Of a stretch of 64,000 nt of DNA, positions 8,184 through 16,926 are shown piece by piece. A program made the position numbers and the translations under genes. The stretch comes from Moorena producens 3L (lineage in GTDB: Bacteria; Cyanobacteriota; Cyanobacteriia; Cyanobacteriales; Coleofasciculaceae). The stretch's first letter is position 1. Each line of letters starts with the position of its first letter. The DNA lies in NCBI RefSeq assembly GCF_000211815.1, contig NZ_GL890848.1, positions 60,204-124,203 on the forward strand. Direction: 5' to 3'. The notes below the pieces were generated by a model. The model was not told the DNA's origin. It did not search any database and saw only the letters and a list, made by a program, of their open reading frames with translations.

Positions 8184-10811
8184 ATGCAACCAAGTAACCC
8201 TAACCAGTTTACCGAAAAAGCCTGGGAAGCGATCGCACAAACCCAAGATGTTGCTAAAGCCGCACGGCAACAACAAATCGAAACCGAACACTTGATGAAG
8301 GCGATGCTGGATCAAGATGGACTCGCTACCAGTATTCTGAACAAAGCGGAAGTGTCTGTGCAACGGGTAAGGGAAGCAACGGAATCCTTTATCAAAAAGC
8401 AACCTAAGGTTTCTGGTAATAGCGACTCCGTTTACCTAGGACGCAGCATGAATAGCTTGCTAGACCGAGCAGAGTCCTATCGTAAAGAATACCAGGACGA
8501 TTATATCTCCATTGAGCATCTGATCCTCGGTTATCTGAAAGATGACCGCTTTGGTAAGTCATTATTCCAGGAGTTTAAACTAGATGAAAATAGGCTTAAA
8601 CTTACCATTGCTGACATTCGAGGGAATCAGAAAGTGACCGACCAAAATCCAGAGGGCAAATACCAAGCACTGGAAAAATATGGACGTGATCTGACAGAGG
8701 CGGCGCGGGAGGGAAAGCTTGACCCAGTTATTGGGCGAGATGATGAAATTCGGCGCACGATTCAAATTCTCTCGCGCCGTACTAAAAATAACCCAGTGCT
8801 GATGGGGGAACCTGGTGTTGGGAAAACTGCTATTGCTGAAGGCTTGGCACAACGGATTATAGCCGGTGATGTGCCTCAATCCCTCAAAGACCGACAATTG
8901 ATTGCTCTGGATATGGGCGCATTGATTGCTGGGGCTAAGTTTCGGGGAGAGTTTGAAGAACGCCTGAAAGCGGTACTAAAAGAAGTGACCGATTCCCAAG
9001 GCAAAATTATCCTGTTCATTGATGAAATCCATACCGTTGTCGGTGCTGGTGCTTCTCAAGGAGCAATGGATGCGGGAAATTTGCTCAAACCAATGTTATC
9101 ACGGGGTGAATTGCGCTGTATCGGTGCTACTACTCTCGATGAGTACCGCAAGTACATTGAAAAAGATGCAGCACTCGAAAGACGCTTCCAGCAGGTCTAT
9201 GTTGACCAGCCTAGTGTAGCTGATACTATCTCGATTCTACGAGGTCTTAAAGAACGGTATGAAGTTCACCATGGGGTAAAAATTGCCGATAGTGCTTTAG
9301 TGGCAGCAGCTACTTTGTCTACTCGGTATATTAGCGATCGCTTTTTACCAGACAAAGCCATTGACTTAATGGATGAAGCGGCAGCACGGCTAAAAATGGA
9401 AATTACTTCCAAGCCAGAAGAACTCGATGAAATTGACCGCAAAATTATCCAGCTGGAAATGGAACGGTTGTCTTTACAAAAAGAAACTGATCTCGCCTCC
9501 ATCGAAAGGCTGGAAAGACTCGAAAAAGAACTGGCTGATCTTAAAGAAGAACAGCGTACTTTGAATGCCCAGTGGCAATCAGAAAAAGATGTGATTGACC
9601 GGATTCAGGGGATTAAGGAAGAGATTGATCGAGTTAACGTAGAAATTCAACAGGCAGAACGGGATTATGACCTCAACCGAGCCGCTAAGTTAAAATACGG
9701 CAAGTTAGCCGAGTTGCAAAAATCCCTGGCAGCCGTTGAGCAACAGCTAGCCGAGAACCAAACCAGTAGTAAATCCCTGCTGCGGGAAGAAGTTACAGAA
9801 GCTGACATTGCGGAAATTATCTCTAAGTGGACTGGAATTCCCATTAGTAAGCTGGTTGAGTCTCAGAAAGAGAAGCTACTGCACCTGGAAGAAGAACTAC
9901 ACAAGCGGGTGATTGGTCAAGAGGAAGCCGTTACTGCTGTTGCCGATGCTATTCAGCGATCGCGTGCGGGATTAGCTGACCCCAATCGTCCCACCGCTAG
10001 CTTTATTTTCCTCGGTCCTACCGGTGTGGGTAAGACAGAATTGGCAAAAGCCTTAGCAGCCTATCTGTTTGACACCGAAGAGGCTATGGTGCGAATCGAT
10101 ATGTCTGAGTATATGGAAAAGCATACCGTTTCCCGACTGATTGGTGCTCCTCCAGGCTATGTGGGTTACGAAGAAGGAGGTCAGTTAACCGAAGCTATCC
10201 GTAGACGTCCCTATGCCGTAATTCTATTTGACGAAATCGAAAAAGCACACCCGGATGTCTTTAATGTCATGCTGCAAATCCTTGATGATGGTCGAGTGAC
10301 TGATGCTCAAGGGCATACCGTAGATTTCAAGAATAGCGTTATTATCATGACTAGCAATATTGGCTCCCAGTATATTCTGGATGTAGCTGGGGATGACTCC
10401 AAGTATGAAGAAATGCGGAGTCGGGTCATGGAAGCAATGCGCTCTAGTTTCCGCCCTGAATTCCTCAATCGGATTGATGAGGTGATTATTTTCCATACCT
10501 TGCAAAAACATCAGTTGCGCAATATTGTCCAGCTGCAAACCCTGCGCTTAGAGCAACGGTTAGCAGAGCGCAAGATGTCCCTAAAACTCTCCGATGCAGC
10601 TCTTGACTTTTTGGCAGATTTAGGGTACGATCCAGTTTTTGGAGCACGACCCCTAAAGCGAGCTATTCAGCGGGAGTTGGAAACTCCTCTTGCTAAAGGA
10701 ATTCTCAGGAGTGAATTTAATGATGGGGACACTATCTTTGTGGATGTCAACAATGAACGGCTTTCCTTTCAGCGATTGCCTGCTCAGTTGTTGCTCAGTG
10801 AGTCCAATTGA
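8184..10811 (+). CDS. clpB: ATP-dependent disaggregase ClpB
   Basis: Hexameric Hsp100 chaperone that extracts and unfolds aggregated proteins with DnaK. At 875 residues it is full length. The N-terminal double Clp repeat spans 1-150. AAA-1 has Walker A GEPGVGKT at 208-215 and a LFIDEIHT Walker B. The coiled-coil M domain lies at about 410-530, and AAA-2 has Walker A GPTGVGKT near 610 and a FDEIEKAH Walker B. The M domain distinguishes it from ClpC/ClpA. The start ATG at 8184 is preceded by GAGGAAAG about 15 bp upstream. Cyanobacteria often have two clpB copies; which this is (constitutive or stress-induced) cannot be told from sequence alone. Confidence 0.97.
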   Translation: MQPSNPNQFTEKAWEAIAQTQDVAKAARQQQIETEHLMKAMLDQDGLATSILNKAEVSVQRVREATESFIKKQPKVSGNSDSVYLGRSMNSLLDRAESYRKEYQDDYISIEHLILGYLKDDRFGKSLFQEFKLDENRLKLTIADIRGNQKVTDQNPEGKYQALEKYGRDLTEAAREGKLDPVIGRDDEIRRTIQILSRRTKNNPVLMGEPGVGKTAIAEGLAQRIIAGDVPQSLKDRQLIALDMGALIAGAKFRGEFEERLKAVLKEVTDSQGKIILFIDEIHTVVGAGASQGAMDAGNLLKPMLSRGELRCIGATTLDEYRKYIEKDAALERRFQQVYVDQPSVADTISILRGLKERYEVHHGVKIADSALVAAATLSTRYISDRFLPDKAIDLMDEAAARLKMEITSKPEELDEIDRKIIQLEMERLSLQKETDLASIERLERLEKELADLKEEQRTLNAQWQSEKDVIDRIQGIKEEIDRVNVEIQQAERDYDLNRAAKLKYGKLAELQKSLAAVEQQLAENQTSSKSLLREEVTEADIAEIISKWTGIPISKLVESQKEKLLHLEEELHKRVIGQEEAVTAVADAIQRSRAGLADPNRPTASFIFLGPTGVGKTELAKALAAYLFDTEEAMVRIDMSEYMEKHTVSRLIGAPPGYVGYEEGGQLTEAIRRRPYAVILFDEIEKAHPDVFNVMLQILDDGRVTDAQGHTVDFKNSVIIMTSNIGSQYILDVAGDDSKYEEMRSRVMEAMRSSFRPEFLNRIDEVIIFHTLQKHQLRNIVQLQTLRLEQRLAERKMSLKLSDAALDFLADLGYDPVFGARPLKRAIQRELETPLAKGILRSEFNDGDTIFVDVNNERLSFQRLPAQLLLSESN

Positions 10812-10914
10812 AGGGTAGAAAGGTTGAAGGGTATTGTGTGCTATACCCCTAAGCATTCAGCCATTAGGGATCAGCGATCAGCTGAATGCTTAGAGCCAAA
10901 AATATACCCTAACC

Positions 10915-11505
10915 CTAAAACCTATGCTCTGCATGCAGCGCCATAACACTTCCTTTTGGCAATACTTTTTGTCTCTCCCTATCCAAATACTTATCCAAAT
11001 CAGTGAGAACTTCCTCAGCTGGAATACTTGATACTATAGCGCCATAGTCATTGACAACCCTAGGGAATTCCTGATTCACCTGATCTTGCAGTTCTGGAAT
11101 TGCCCTTACTGAGGTTTGTAGTCTCCCTACAGGATGATTACCTGCCTTAATTCCCTTGGCTTTAGCGATAATCCAATTTGACAATAACTCTAATCTCAAA
11201 ACCGCAAAGATAGGTTCATATCCTTCTCTCGCTTTTTTATTCAAGCCATCCACATCCTTCTGTCCTAGTGTCACCGTATGCTTGGTGGTGGTCTTTACTT
11301 CAATGGAAAGATTAGGAAAGTAGGGGTGATTCCAACTATCGATATCTACACCTTGAGAGGAATAGTTTTCTACCTGAAAACCCAAGCGACAGAAGGTAAT
11401 CGCTAGGAAAATCTGGCAAGTTTTGCCAAACCCATTATCTTTTCTAGAGCGACTATTTAGGTGTTGTTGAATGGTGGTTAAATGGTTGAATGTTGATGCA
11501 TCCAT
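10915..11505 (-). CDS. PD-(D/E)XK-type nuclease, last gene of the Rad50-like cassette
   Basis: A 196-residue protein with a restriction-endonuclease-like core. The helix FGKTCQIFLAITFCRLGF (about 26-43) is followed by GVDID (Asp54/Asp56), about 12 residues, then IEVKTTT (Glu69, Lys71) and a Gln/Lys-rich strand LGQKDVDGL. That is the D-x(n)-E-x-K pattern of PD-(D/E)XK enzymes. The rest has no recognised domain. ATG 11503-11505 abuts an array of ATTCTAA heptamers on the plus strand, so there is no ribosome-binding site of ordinary type. It is third in a minus-strand cassette after the small protein and the Rad50-like ATPase. Likely the effector of a DNA-targeting system, by context only. Confidence 0.68.
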   Translation of the reverse strand: MDASTFNHLTTIQQHLNSRSRKDNGFGKTCQIFLAITFCRLGFQVENYSSQGVDIDSWNHPYFPNLSIEVKTTTKHTVTLGQKDVDGLNKKAREGYEPIFAVLRLELLSNWIIAKAKGIKAGNHPVGRLQTSVRAIPELQDQVNQEFPRVVNDYGAIVSSIPAEEVLTDLDKYLDRERQKVLPKGSVMALHAEHRF

Positions 11506-11546
11506 ATTCTAAATTCTAAATTCTAAATTCTAAATTCTAAATTCTA
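11506..11546. repeat. heptamer microsatellite forming the entire ATPase-nuclease linker
   Basis: Five full ATTCTAA heptamers plus a partial sixth start immediately after the nuclease start codon and end at the stop codon of the ATPase gene (11547-11549). Nothing else occupies the 41-bp gap. Slippage here would alter the spacing and the translation initiation region of the nuclease. The same heptamer recurs at about 17966-17998, and related arrays lie at about 60886-60953, so the unit is not unique to this locus. Confidence 0.9.
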
Positions 11547-13709
11547 TTACCCATTACCCTCGATAGTTGGTCCACGAGTTGGTGTCCACTGTCCCAATCG
11601 GTATAGTTTGTTGGGCTTAGTTAGCTTGAAACTCAGCTGCTCGACGAAATCATCTTCTGAAGTCGCAATAATCAATTGCTTTTTATCCAATACCTGATCC
11701 AACACCTGAGCCAATCGTTCTTTATGGACTGGGTCGAGATTTTGCGACGGGTCATCTAGCACCATGAAACCGATATTATGAGTCAATTGCTCTGAAGTTG
11801 CTAGGGCTAGAAATATACTCAAAGCAGCACAATTAATATCACCCTTGTTCAACAGTCGTAAGGCAACTTCTGACTCTCCATATCCCACCGCCATCACTTC
11901 ATATTTTTCTGGGTCAATCTCAATATCTGGAAAGTCACTGCGATGGGCGAGCTGACGATAGATACTAGAAATTGCTGCTCTGGTAGCATCGATTTTTTCT
12001 TTAGCTGAGTTTCCTAGCACTTCCTGTACAGCTTCACCAATAGTCAACAATCGGTCACAGAAGGCTTCCAAGTCAGCTTTTGCTGCTTCAACTTCTTTAT
12101 AGTCAGGGCAATCTTGAATGGAAAACAAATTATCTACCTCTTGGCGATAACGCAAGACAGTAATAATCCGTTTAATGTTTTCCAAGTCTTGATCAATGCT
12201 ATCGATACGCTGATTACTTTGCTCAACTGCGGTGCGAATCCTGGCTAATTCTTGATCTACTTCAGTAATGGCTTGATTGAGCAGAGCAAGAGCGTTAACA
12301 GAGTCATTAATTTCTGTTTCTAAAGCTACTGCGATCGCATTTTTTGCTTGTTGTAATCCCTTATCCTTATCTAATCGTTCCCGTTGCAACCGCTCCAAGG
12401 TTTTAATCAGTCTCTGTAACTCCTCTACTGCTGTTTCTAATTCCCGAATCTCCTTCTGAATCGGTTTTAGCTGTAACTTCATGTCTTGCTGCCAGGATTC
12501 TAATTCCTGACGCAACTGAACTGGATTAATTGGTGTAGAGCAAACGGGACAATCTTGGGCTTGATCTTCTTGTACTGACTTCAGAAATTTTAGGGTTTGG
12601 ATAATGATACCGGCACGATTGTTGATAGTATTTAGACTCCCTTGCTTAGCCGGTAACTCTTCTTGTTCAATTTGATTTTTTTTTGCCAAAATTTCTGGTA
12701 GCATGCCGTATTGAGCTTCCAGTTGGTGAATCTCGTTTTCTTTTTGGTTGAGTTCCATAACCTTGGTCTCAACATTAGCTTTCAAACGATTTAATTCACT
12801 TTGCTGATTCAGCAATTCTTTCTGCCGTTCCCAGTCGGGCTGAGCATTACGTAATTGCTTAATCGCCTCCTTACCACCATCTACAAATCCTTCCAAATCA
12901 TCAGTAGTTTGGTATTTTGGTAAAGAGGGCACCAGCAATCCATAGTCTTTGGCAAAATTCTCAACTGCATTTTCAACCCCTTGGCAAATAGCTTTTGCTC
13001 CATTTAGGGATAATTGGCTGAGCGGAATATCATGAAAAATGGCTTCTTCTTCTGCTAGACCTAAGTCATTTTCCTTAATCGCTTTTGCCGTTTCAATTTT
13101 GCTGATAATCTGACCAAACTCTTGATCAATTTTCTTAAACTCTTCCTGGGCTTTAGCTCGCTTAATTCCATCCAAGAGATTGCGCCAATCCGTCAAACCC
13201 ATGAGGCGATCCAGAGCATTTTTGCGCTCTTTTGGTTCCTGAATCAGTAGCGCACTGATAGTTTCTTGATGTAGGTAGACACAACTCATGTAGTCAGACA
13301 ATTCTAGACCCAGTAGCACCCGCAAGTCAGTTTCATCTTCCTGATACGAGCCATTATTAATCTGATAGTAAAACTTGGGATTACCACGACGTTTGCGGTC
13401 ACTCCGATATACCTTTAGTATTTCCTCATTCCCTTCAAATATAACTTCGACACTAGTCTCCCTTGACGATTGGTTTTTCACTAACCAATTCTTGCGCTCT
13501 TCAATTTTAGTAGCACTTTTATTAGCGACATCTTTGCCAAATAGACACCACTCAATCGCATTCAGGGTACTACTTTTACCTCCCCCCTGAGCTCCTACAA
13601 TTAATGTGCAGGCTTGATCAAAGCGAAATTCCCGTTCTCCCGCTTGTTCAGGAAAGCCTCTAAACCCCTTGATCTTGACTGATACCAGTCGATAGTTTTC
13701 CATAGACAC
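11547..13709 (-). CDS. Rad50/SMC-like AAA ATPase with zinc hook
   Basis: A 720-residue ATPase of the Rad50/SbcC/LmuB type. Walker A GAQGGGKSS is at 39-47, and a CVYLHQE segment typical of Rad50 Q-loops follows near 143-149. Two coiled-coil arms (about 180-380 and 400-590) flank a zinc-hook-like CPVC at 387-390. The C-terminal lobe has a signature-like stretch NKGDINCAALSIF (about 621-633) in place of LSGGE, and Walker B MVLDDPSQNLD (about 649-659). It is shorter than SbcC and lacks an SbcD partner. Instead it lies 23 bp after a small protein gene and 41 bp before a PD-(D/E)XK nuclease gene. This arrangement fits an anti-phage or anti-plasmid module rather than general repair. Confidence 0.82.
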   Translation of the reverse strand: MSMENYRLVSVKIKGFRGFPEQAGEREFRFDQACTLIVGAQGGGKSSTLNAIEWCLFGKDVANKSATKIEERKNWLVKNQSSRETSVEVIFEGNEEILKVYRSDRKRRGNPKFYYQINNGSYQEDETDLRVLLGLELSDYMSCVYLHQETISALLIQEPKERKNALDRLMGLTDWRNLLDGIKRAKAQEEFKKIDQEFGQIISKIETAKAIKENDLGLAEEEAIFHDIPLSQLSLNGAKAICQGVENAVENFAKDYGLLVPSLPKYQTTDDLEGFVDGGKEAIKQLRNAQPDWERQKELLNQQSELNRLKANVETKVMELNQKENEIHQLEAQYGMLPEILAKKNQIEQEELPAKQGSLNTINNRAGIIIQTLKFLKSVQEDQAQDCPVCSTPINPVQLRQELESWQQDMKLQLKPIQKEIRELETAVEELQRLIKTLERLQRERLDKDKGLQQAKNAIAVALETEINDSVNALALLNQAITEVDQELARIRTAVEQSNQRIDSIDQDLENIKRIITVLRYRQEVDNLFSIQDCPDYKEVEAAKADLEAFCDRLLTIGEAVQEVLGNSAKEKIDATRAAISSIYRQLAHRSDFPDIEIDPEKYEVMAVGYGESEVALRLLNKGDINCAALSIFLALATSEQLTHNIGFMVLDDPSQNLDPVHKERLAQVLDQVLDKKQLIIATSEDDFVEQLSFKLTKPNKLYRLGQWTPTRGPTIEGNG

Positions 13710-13732
13710 TGTTCCTCATCAGACTCTCTTGC

Positions 13733-13960
13733 TCATAGACCAATGGTAGCCATCAGTTTTTTGTAGGCTTTTTTGTAAGCACTTCGATGTTTTTCCAACC
13801 GATAACGAGCCATATCAGTGACCCCTTGTGATGAACCGCTATCAAACTCTTTGAGCAATTCCTCACCAAGGGCTATCAAACCTTGCTCATGGTCTGAATC
13901 AATGGCTTGATCTTTCAGTTGCTCAAATAATTTATCATTGTCTTTCATTAGCGATCGCAT
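13733..13960 (-). CDS. small helical protein, first gene of the Rad50-like cassette
   Basis: A 75-residue charged, mostly helical protein with no recognised domain. There are two possible starts: ATG 13958-13960, which lies inside a GCGATCGC octamer, and ATG 13946-13948, which gives 71 residues beginning MKDNDKLFEQL. Neither has a clear Shine-Dalgarno. Its stop is 23 bp before the Rad50-like gene, so the two are almost surely co-transcribed. By position it may be the small accessory subunit of the system, as LmuC is in Lamassu, but no similarity was seen. Confidence 0.6.
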   Translation of the reverse strand: MRSLMKDNDKLFEQLKDQAIDSDHEQGLIALGEELLKEFDSGSSQGVTDMARYRLEKHRSAYKKAYKKLMATIGL

Positions 13961-14562
13961 TAATTAGTCATGTAACCATATGCCCTATGCCCATAGGCTG
14001 AGAGCTGAATGCTTAGGGTGTGACCCTCAGCCCTCAGCCGTCAGCCGTCAGCCGTCAGCCGTCAGCCGTCAGCCGTCAGCCGTCAGCCGTCAGCCGACGT
14101 AACAGAGATTAAACCAATGCTTACTTGTTGTCTTGATCCCAAGCGCGAGTGGGGGAAACCCCCGTGAGGCCACTGGATCGCTTATTCAAAAGCTGAGAGC
14201 TGATAGCTGATATATAGCAGAAGTCATTTGTCAGAAGTCAGAAGTCAGAAGTTAAACTCAAGCCAAACTGTAGTTTGAGACTTTTGTCATGTCCTAATTA
14301 CCCTGGCGACTGCTATAGCACTACGCATTAAGGTGTTTGACATTTATAAAAGCAGCAAAAGCTATTATAATCAGCTATTGCTAGCATGCCTATTGCCTTG
14401 CGCGTAGCGCTATAGCACATTAAGTAGCACCATCTGTAGCGCATTAGCTGATAGCTGAGAGCTGATAGCTGAATGCTTACTAGACTATGAGCTGGTTACT
14501 GATAACTCAGCATTTAGCACTTACCATTCCGCATTCAGCACTGTTCAACCTATATCAGCCGA
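13961..14562. repeat. repeat-filled intergenic region with two TA-flanked MITE-like units
   Basis: About 600 bp with no gene. It holds a run of CAGCCGT units (about 14027-14094), a GC-rich hairpin repeat (about 14142-14170), then two adjacent MITE-like units: 14215-14315 (ends TAGCAG and CTGCTA) and 14316-14412 (ends TAGCACTACGC and GCGTAGCGCTA). These are copies of the elements that interrupt the exporter genes at 20970-21079 and 19343-19589. AGCTGATAGCTGA runs follow at about 14449-14483. Confidence 0.7.
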
Positions 14563-14760
14563 TTAACTCTTCTTCTGCTTAGGGGATGAAGCAGCTTTAT
14601 TTTCCTCTATCCATTCTTCGATCAACTCCAATAAGATATGATTCATGGTGACTCCTTTGAGAGCGCACATAGATTTGAATTTTGCCCGTAAGGATTCAGG
14701 CAAAAATAGTTTGTAGCTAACTTGTTTTTCTTCTGACACATCTTTTGACAACTTTGACAT
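14563..14760 (-). CDS. ribbon-helix-helix DNA-binding protein (ParG/CopG-like)
   Basis: A 65-residue protein when started at ATG 14758-14760 (an upstream start at 14793 would add 11 residues). The region VSYKLFLPESLRAKFKSMCA forms a beta strand and helix, and TMNHILLELIEEWIEENK the second helix, the usual RHH layout of small plasmid-maintenance or antitoxin-type repressors. AGGATAATTGGG precedes the 14760 start. There is no ParA or toxin gene beside it: upstream on the same strand is the end of an IS607-type element. Transcripts of the TnpB guide RNA region would run toward this gene. Role unknown. Confidence 0.65.
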   Translation of the reverse strand: MSKLSKDVSEEKQVSYKLFLPESLRAKFKSMCALKGVTMNHILLELIEEWIEENKAASSPKQKKS

Positions 14761-14869
14761 CCCAATTATCCTACTAAGGGTTAAACTATTCAATAGGTAT
14801 TTTAAGTTTTTTGTGTTATTTAGAGATTTTGTGTTATTATAACCCTATGAAACCCAAAGAAGCCAGCGG

Positions 14870-15130
14870 CACTGAGTCTGGTAAAATTTTGTTCGACCAG
14901 ACTTTGTAGCCTATGGGCTGGTTAGCGCACTAGCTACAGCAGAGGTTCCCCCGGGGATCTCTGCTTAACTGCATCATGAATCTTACACAAACCTAGACAT
15001 TCGGTCTGAAGTTCAATTCCTGCTTCGTTTTCTTCTACGTGGGAAGTCGGCTTCTTCCACTCCACAGGCGTTTGATCGATTGCCATCGACAGTGAGAGCC
15101 CCTACCGAGCTTCCCAACGCTCTATGTTGA
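14870..15130 (-). ncRNA. candidate omega RNA (reRNA) of TnpB
   Basis: The 3' end of tnpB and the following 230 bp are strongly structured. Two inverted repeats are obvious: CAGAG...CCCCCGGGG...CTCTG at about 14940-14963, and GTCTGGT/ACCAGAC arms at 14878-14904. TnpB guide RNAs of IS200/605 and IS607 elements span this position, ending at the element's right end with the guide taken from the flank. No expression data are available, and the boundaries are approximate. Confidence 0.5.
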
Positions 15131-16229
15131 TTGCCGCGTTGAGATCCCGGTCTTCAAGATTTCCACAACCTCCACAAATATACACCCTTTCCTTCAATGG
15201 CATATTCTGTTTATGTCCGCATTTGTGGCAAGTCTTTGATGATGGAAACCACCTATCTACTAGGGTCAGCTTGAATCCATGGAATTCTTGCTTGTAAGTC
15301 AGCAACTCTCTGAATCGGTAGAATCCCAACAAGGAGATGGCCTCCGCTAGTTTATGATTAGCCAACATTCCCAACACGTTCAAGTCTTCAATCAAAATTT
15401 CTTGATAAGTCTGAGCTAATCGAGTGGTTTCCTTTTGCAAAAAGTCCTCTCTAATGTTTGCAAGGTGCTTGTGTTGCTTTCTCAGTCTTCCATAGTAAGT
15501 CAGTGCGTTCTGACTTGGTTTTGTCTTTGTCTGACCGTTGCCTAACACCTTTTTGCGATTGCGCCACTGTAGCTTCGATAGCTTGGTTTTCGCTTTCTTT
15601 ATCGATTCGGGCGTTTCAATCTGGGTGCGGTCAGACAATGTGGCAAAGCACTTGACTCCGAGGTCTATTCCGACTTTCTGCTGGGTGTGTTTGATCGCAG
15701 GAACGGGACAAGCATCGATTTTGAACGATATAAACCACTTCCCGACTTCTCTGGAAATCGTGAATGTTTGGGAAATACAGTTGTAAGGGATCCCCTCCTT
15801 TAATCTGAACCATCCCAAGGTAGGGATATTGATTTGTTTCCCGGCAAACAACAGTCGCTTACCGTTGCAGTCATCAACGGTGAAACTGCATTGATGACGC
15901 TTTGTCTTAAATTTTGGCATCTGAGCTTTAAGCTTAGGGTCGCGCCAACGACTCAAAGCTTTAGCTAAGTTCCGGAATGCATTTTGGTAAATACGACTTG
16001 GATACTTGTTACACCAAGCCAACTCAGTACTTTTCTTGGTGACATTAGTGAACACCTTCTTAATGGCATTCAACCGTTTAGAATCGGAAGCTTTGACATG
16101 ATCAAACTCCCATGATGCTTTCATCATCCCTAGTCCGTAGTTGTAGACGAATCGGGAGAATCCTGCGCACTGAGCTAGCCAATTGGCTTGCTTGTGATTA
16201 ACTTTGAGTTCTCGTTTGATAGCATACAT
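15102..16229 (-). CDS. tnpB: TnpB RNA-guided DNA endonuclease
   Basis: A 375-residue TnpB, ancestor-type of Cas12 nucleases, that cuts DNA under guidance of the element's own RNA. The RuvC residues are all present: Asp189 in GIDLGVK, Glu281 in LIEDLNVLG and Asp361 in RDLNAAIN. The zinc finger CHKCGH...CGGCG lies at about 333-354 between RuvC-II and RuvC-III. The N-terminal wedge/REC part is complete. ATG 16227-16229 gives the usual short N-terminus before the KRELKVN strand. It follows a broken recombinase, and a 17-of-18-bp inverted repeat lies just upstream (16241-16320). It may therefore persist as a stand-alone nuclease that keeps its own locus. Confidence 0.92.
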   Translation of the reverse strand: MYAIKRELKVNHKQANWLAQCAGFSRFVYNYGLGMMKASWEFDHVKASDSKRLNAIKKVFTNVTKKSTELAWCNKYPSRIYQNAFRNLAKALSRWRDPKLKAQMPKFKTKRHQCSFTVDDCNGKRLLFAGKQINIPTLGWFRLKEGIPYNCISQTFTISREVGKWFISFKIDACPVPAIKHTQQKVGIDLGVKCFATLSDRTQIETPESIKKAKTKLSKLQWRNRKKVLGNGQTKTKPSQNALTYYGRLRKQHKHLANIREDFLQKETTRLAQTYQEILIEDLNVLGMLANHKLAEAISLLGFYRFRELLTYKQEFHGFKLTLVDRWFPSSKTCHKCGHKQNMPLKERVYICGGCGNLEDRDLNAAINIERWEAR

Positions 16230-16240
16230 GAGACGAAACC

Positions 16241-16320
16241 TTAGAATAAAGGAGCCTTAATTAATAAGTTTTAACCCTTTTACCCATGACCGACCAACTA
16301 TAAAGGCTCCTTTATTCTTA
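16241..16320. repeat. inverted repeat between tnpA and tnpB
   Basis: The arm TAGAATAAAGGAGCCTT at 16242-16258 pairs with its complement at 16303-16319 (17 of 18 over the longer arm), with 44 nt between. The right arm overlaps the stop codon of the tnpA remnant, and the left arm is 11 bp from the tnpB start. It contains AAGGAG, the likely tnpB ribosome-binding site, so folding would hide it. Confidence 0.8.
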
Positions 16321-16823
16321 CGGTAACTTCAAGGGAATTTCGACCATTATTTGTACTTCCGATGCTAATTTAGCGCAATTTTCCGGATTGTCAAGGTTTT
16401 TGTCAATATTTTCTTGAATGGGTTGAATGTAACGCCTCAAACCATAGAGCCGACAAGAGAAACAGTGAATAATCGCCATCAGATCTTCGACCATCTCCTG
16501 TTGAAGACTCAGAGATTCATTATTGGTGATGACGATCTCACAGTCGGAGTACTCAGCTAATTGGAGGATAAGGTATCCATAGCTTTCACTTGGTTTTCCA
16601 GGTCGGGTCTTTGAGCCGGGGATGACACCCGACAATACACAACCACAGACCTTTTAATATCGTCATTGAGTAAGCCTTTGAGTTGATTAATGTGTTTTTG
16701 GGTGTAAACTCTATGGTTCCCTAAAGTCCGATCGGCTATTAACTTTCCCGATATATCCCACCGTTGTAAGGTTCGGACAGTCACACCAGCGATTTTGGCG
16801 AATTCGTGAGGTCTGTAATGCAT
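16318..16823 (-). pseudogene. tnpA: IS607-type serine recombinase TnpA, frameshifted with internal deletion
   Basis: Two overlapping frames. 16557-16823 holds the MerR-like HTH (FAKIAGVTVRTLQRWD) and the start of the resolvase domain with its catalytic serine in VVYCRVSS. 16318-16635 resumes with LAEYSDCEIVITNNESLS and EMVEDLMAIIHCFSCRLYGL, the end of the catalytic domain. The two join at about 16560-16580, but roughly 50 residues normally between them (including the RxxR and D-R segments) are missing. An intact protein would be near 200 residues. The recombinase is thus inactive by deletion plus frameshift. Confidence 0.8.
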
Positions 16824-16926
16824 AACTAGACAGGTCTGGGTCGGTTTGTTTAGTCTTGTCTAATATTTAACGACTAAGCGTCAACTCTTACTGGTGCTAG
16901 GAGCAAACCCAGTCAGGGGTGGTAGC

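Larger units (their letters stand above)
14852..16907 (-). mobile_element. IS607-type element with tnpB and a damaged tnpA
   Basis: The minus-strand order tnpA (MerR-HTH serine recombinase) then tnpB is that of IS607. The ends are placed by inference only: an AACCCA motif recurs at both sides (14851-14856 and about 16906-16911), consistent with IS607 recombining at a short GG-containing core without terminal inverted repeats. The recombinase is disrupted, so the element probably cannot move by itself, whereas TnpB is intact. Confidence 0.6.

Noticed and set aside
15005..15030. T-arm-like GAAGTTCAATTCC suggesting a tRNA
   Set aside because: No acceptor stem or anticodon arm fits around it. 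It lies in the structured 3' region of tnpB.
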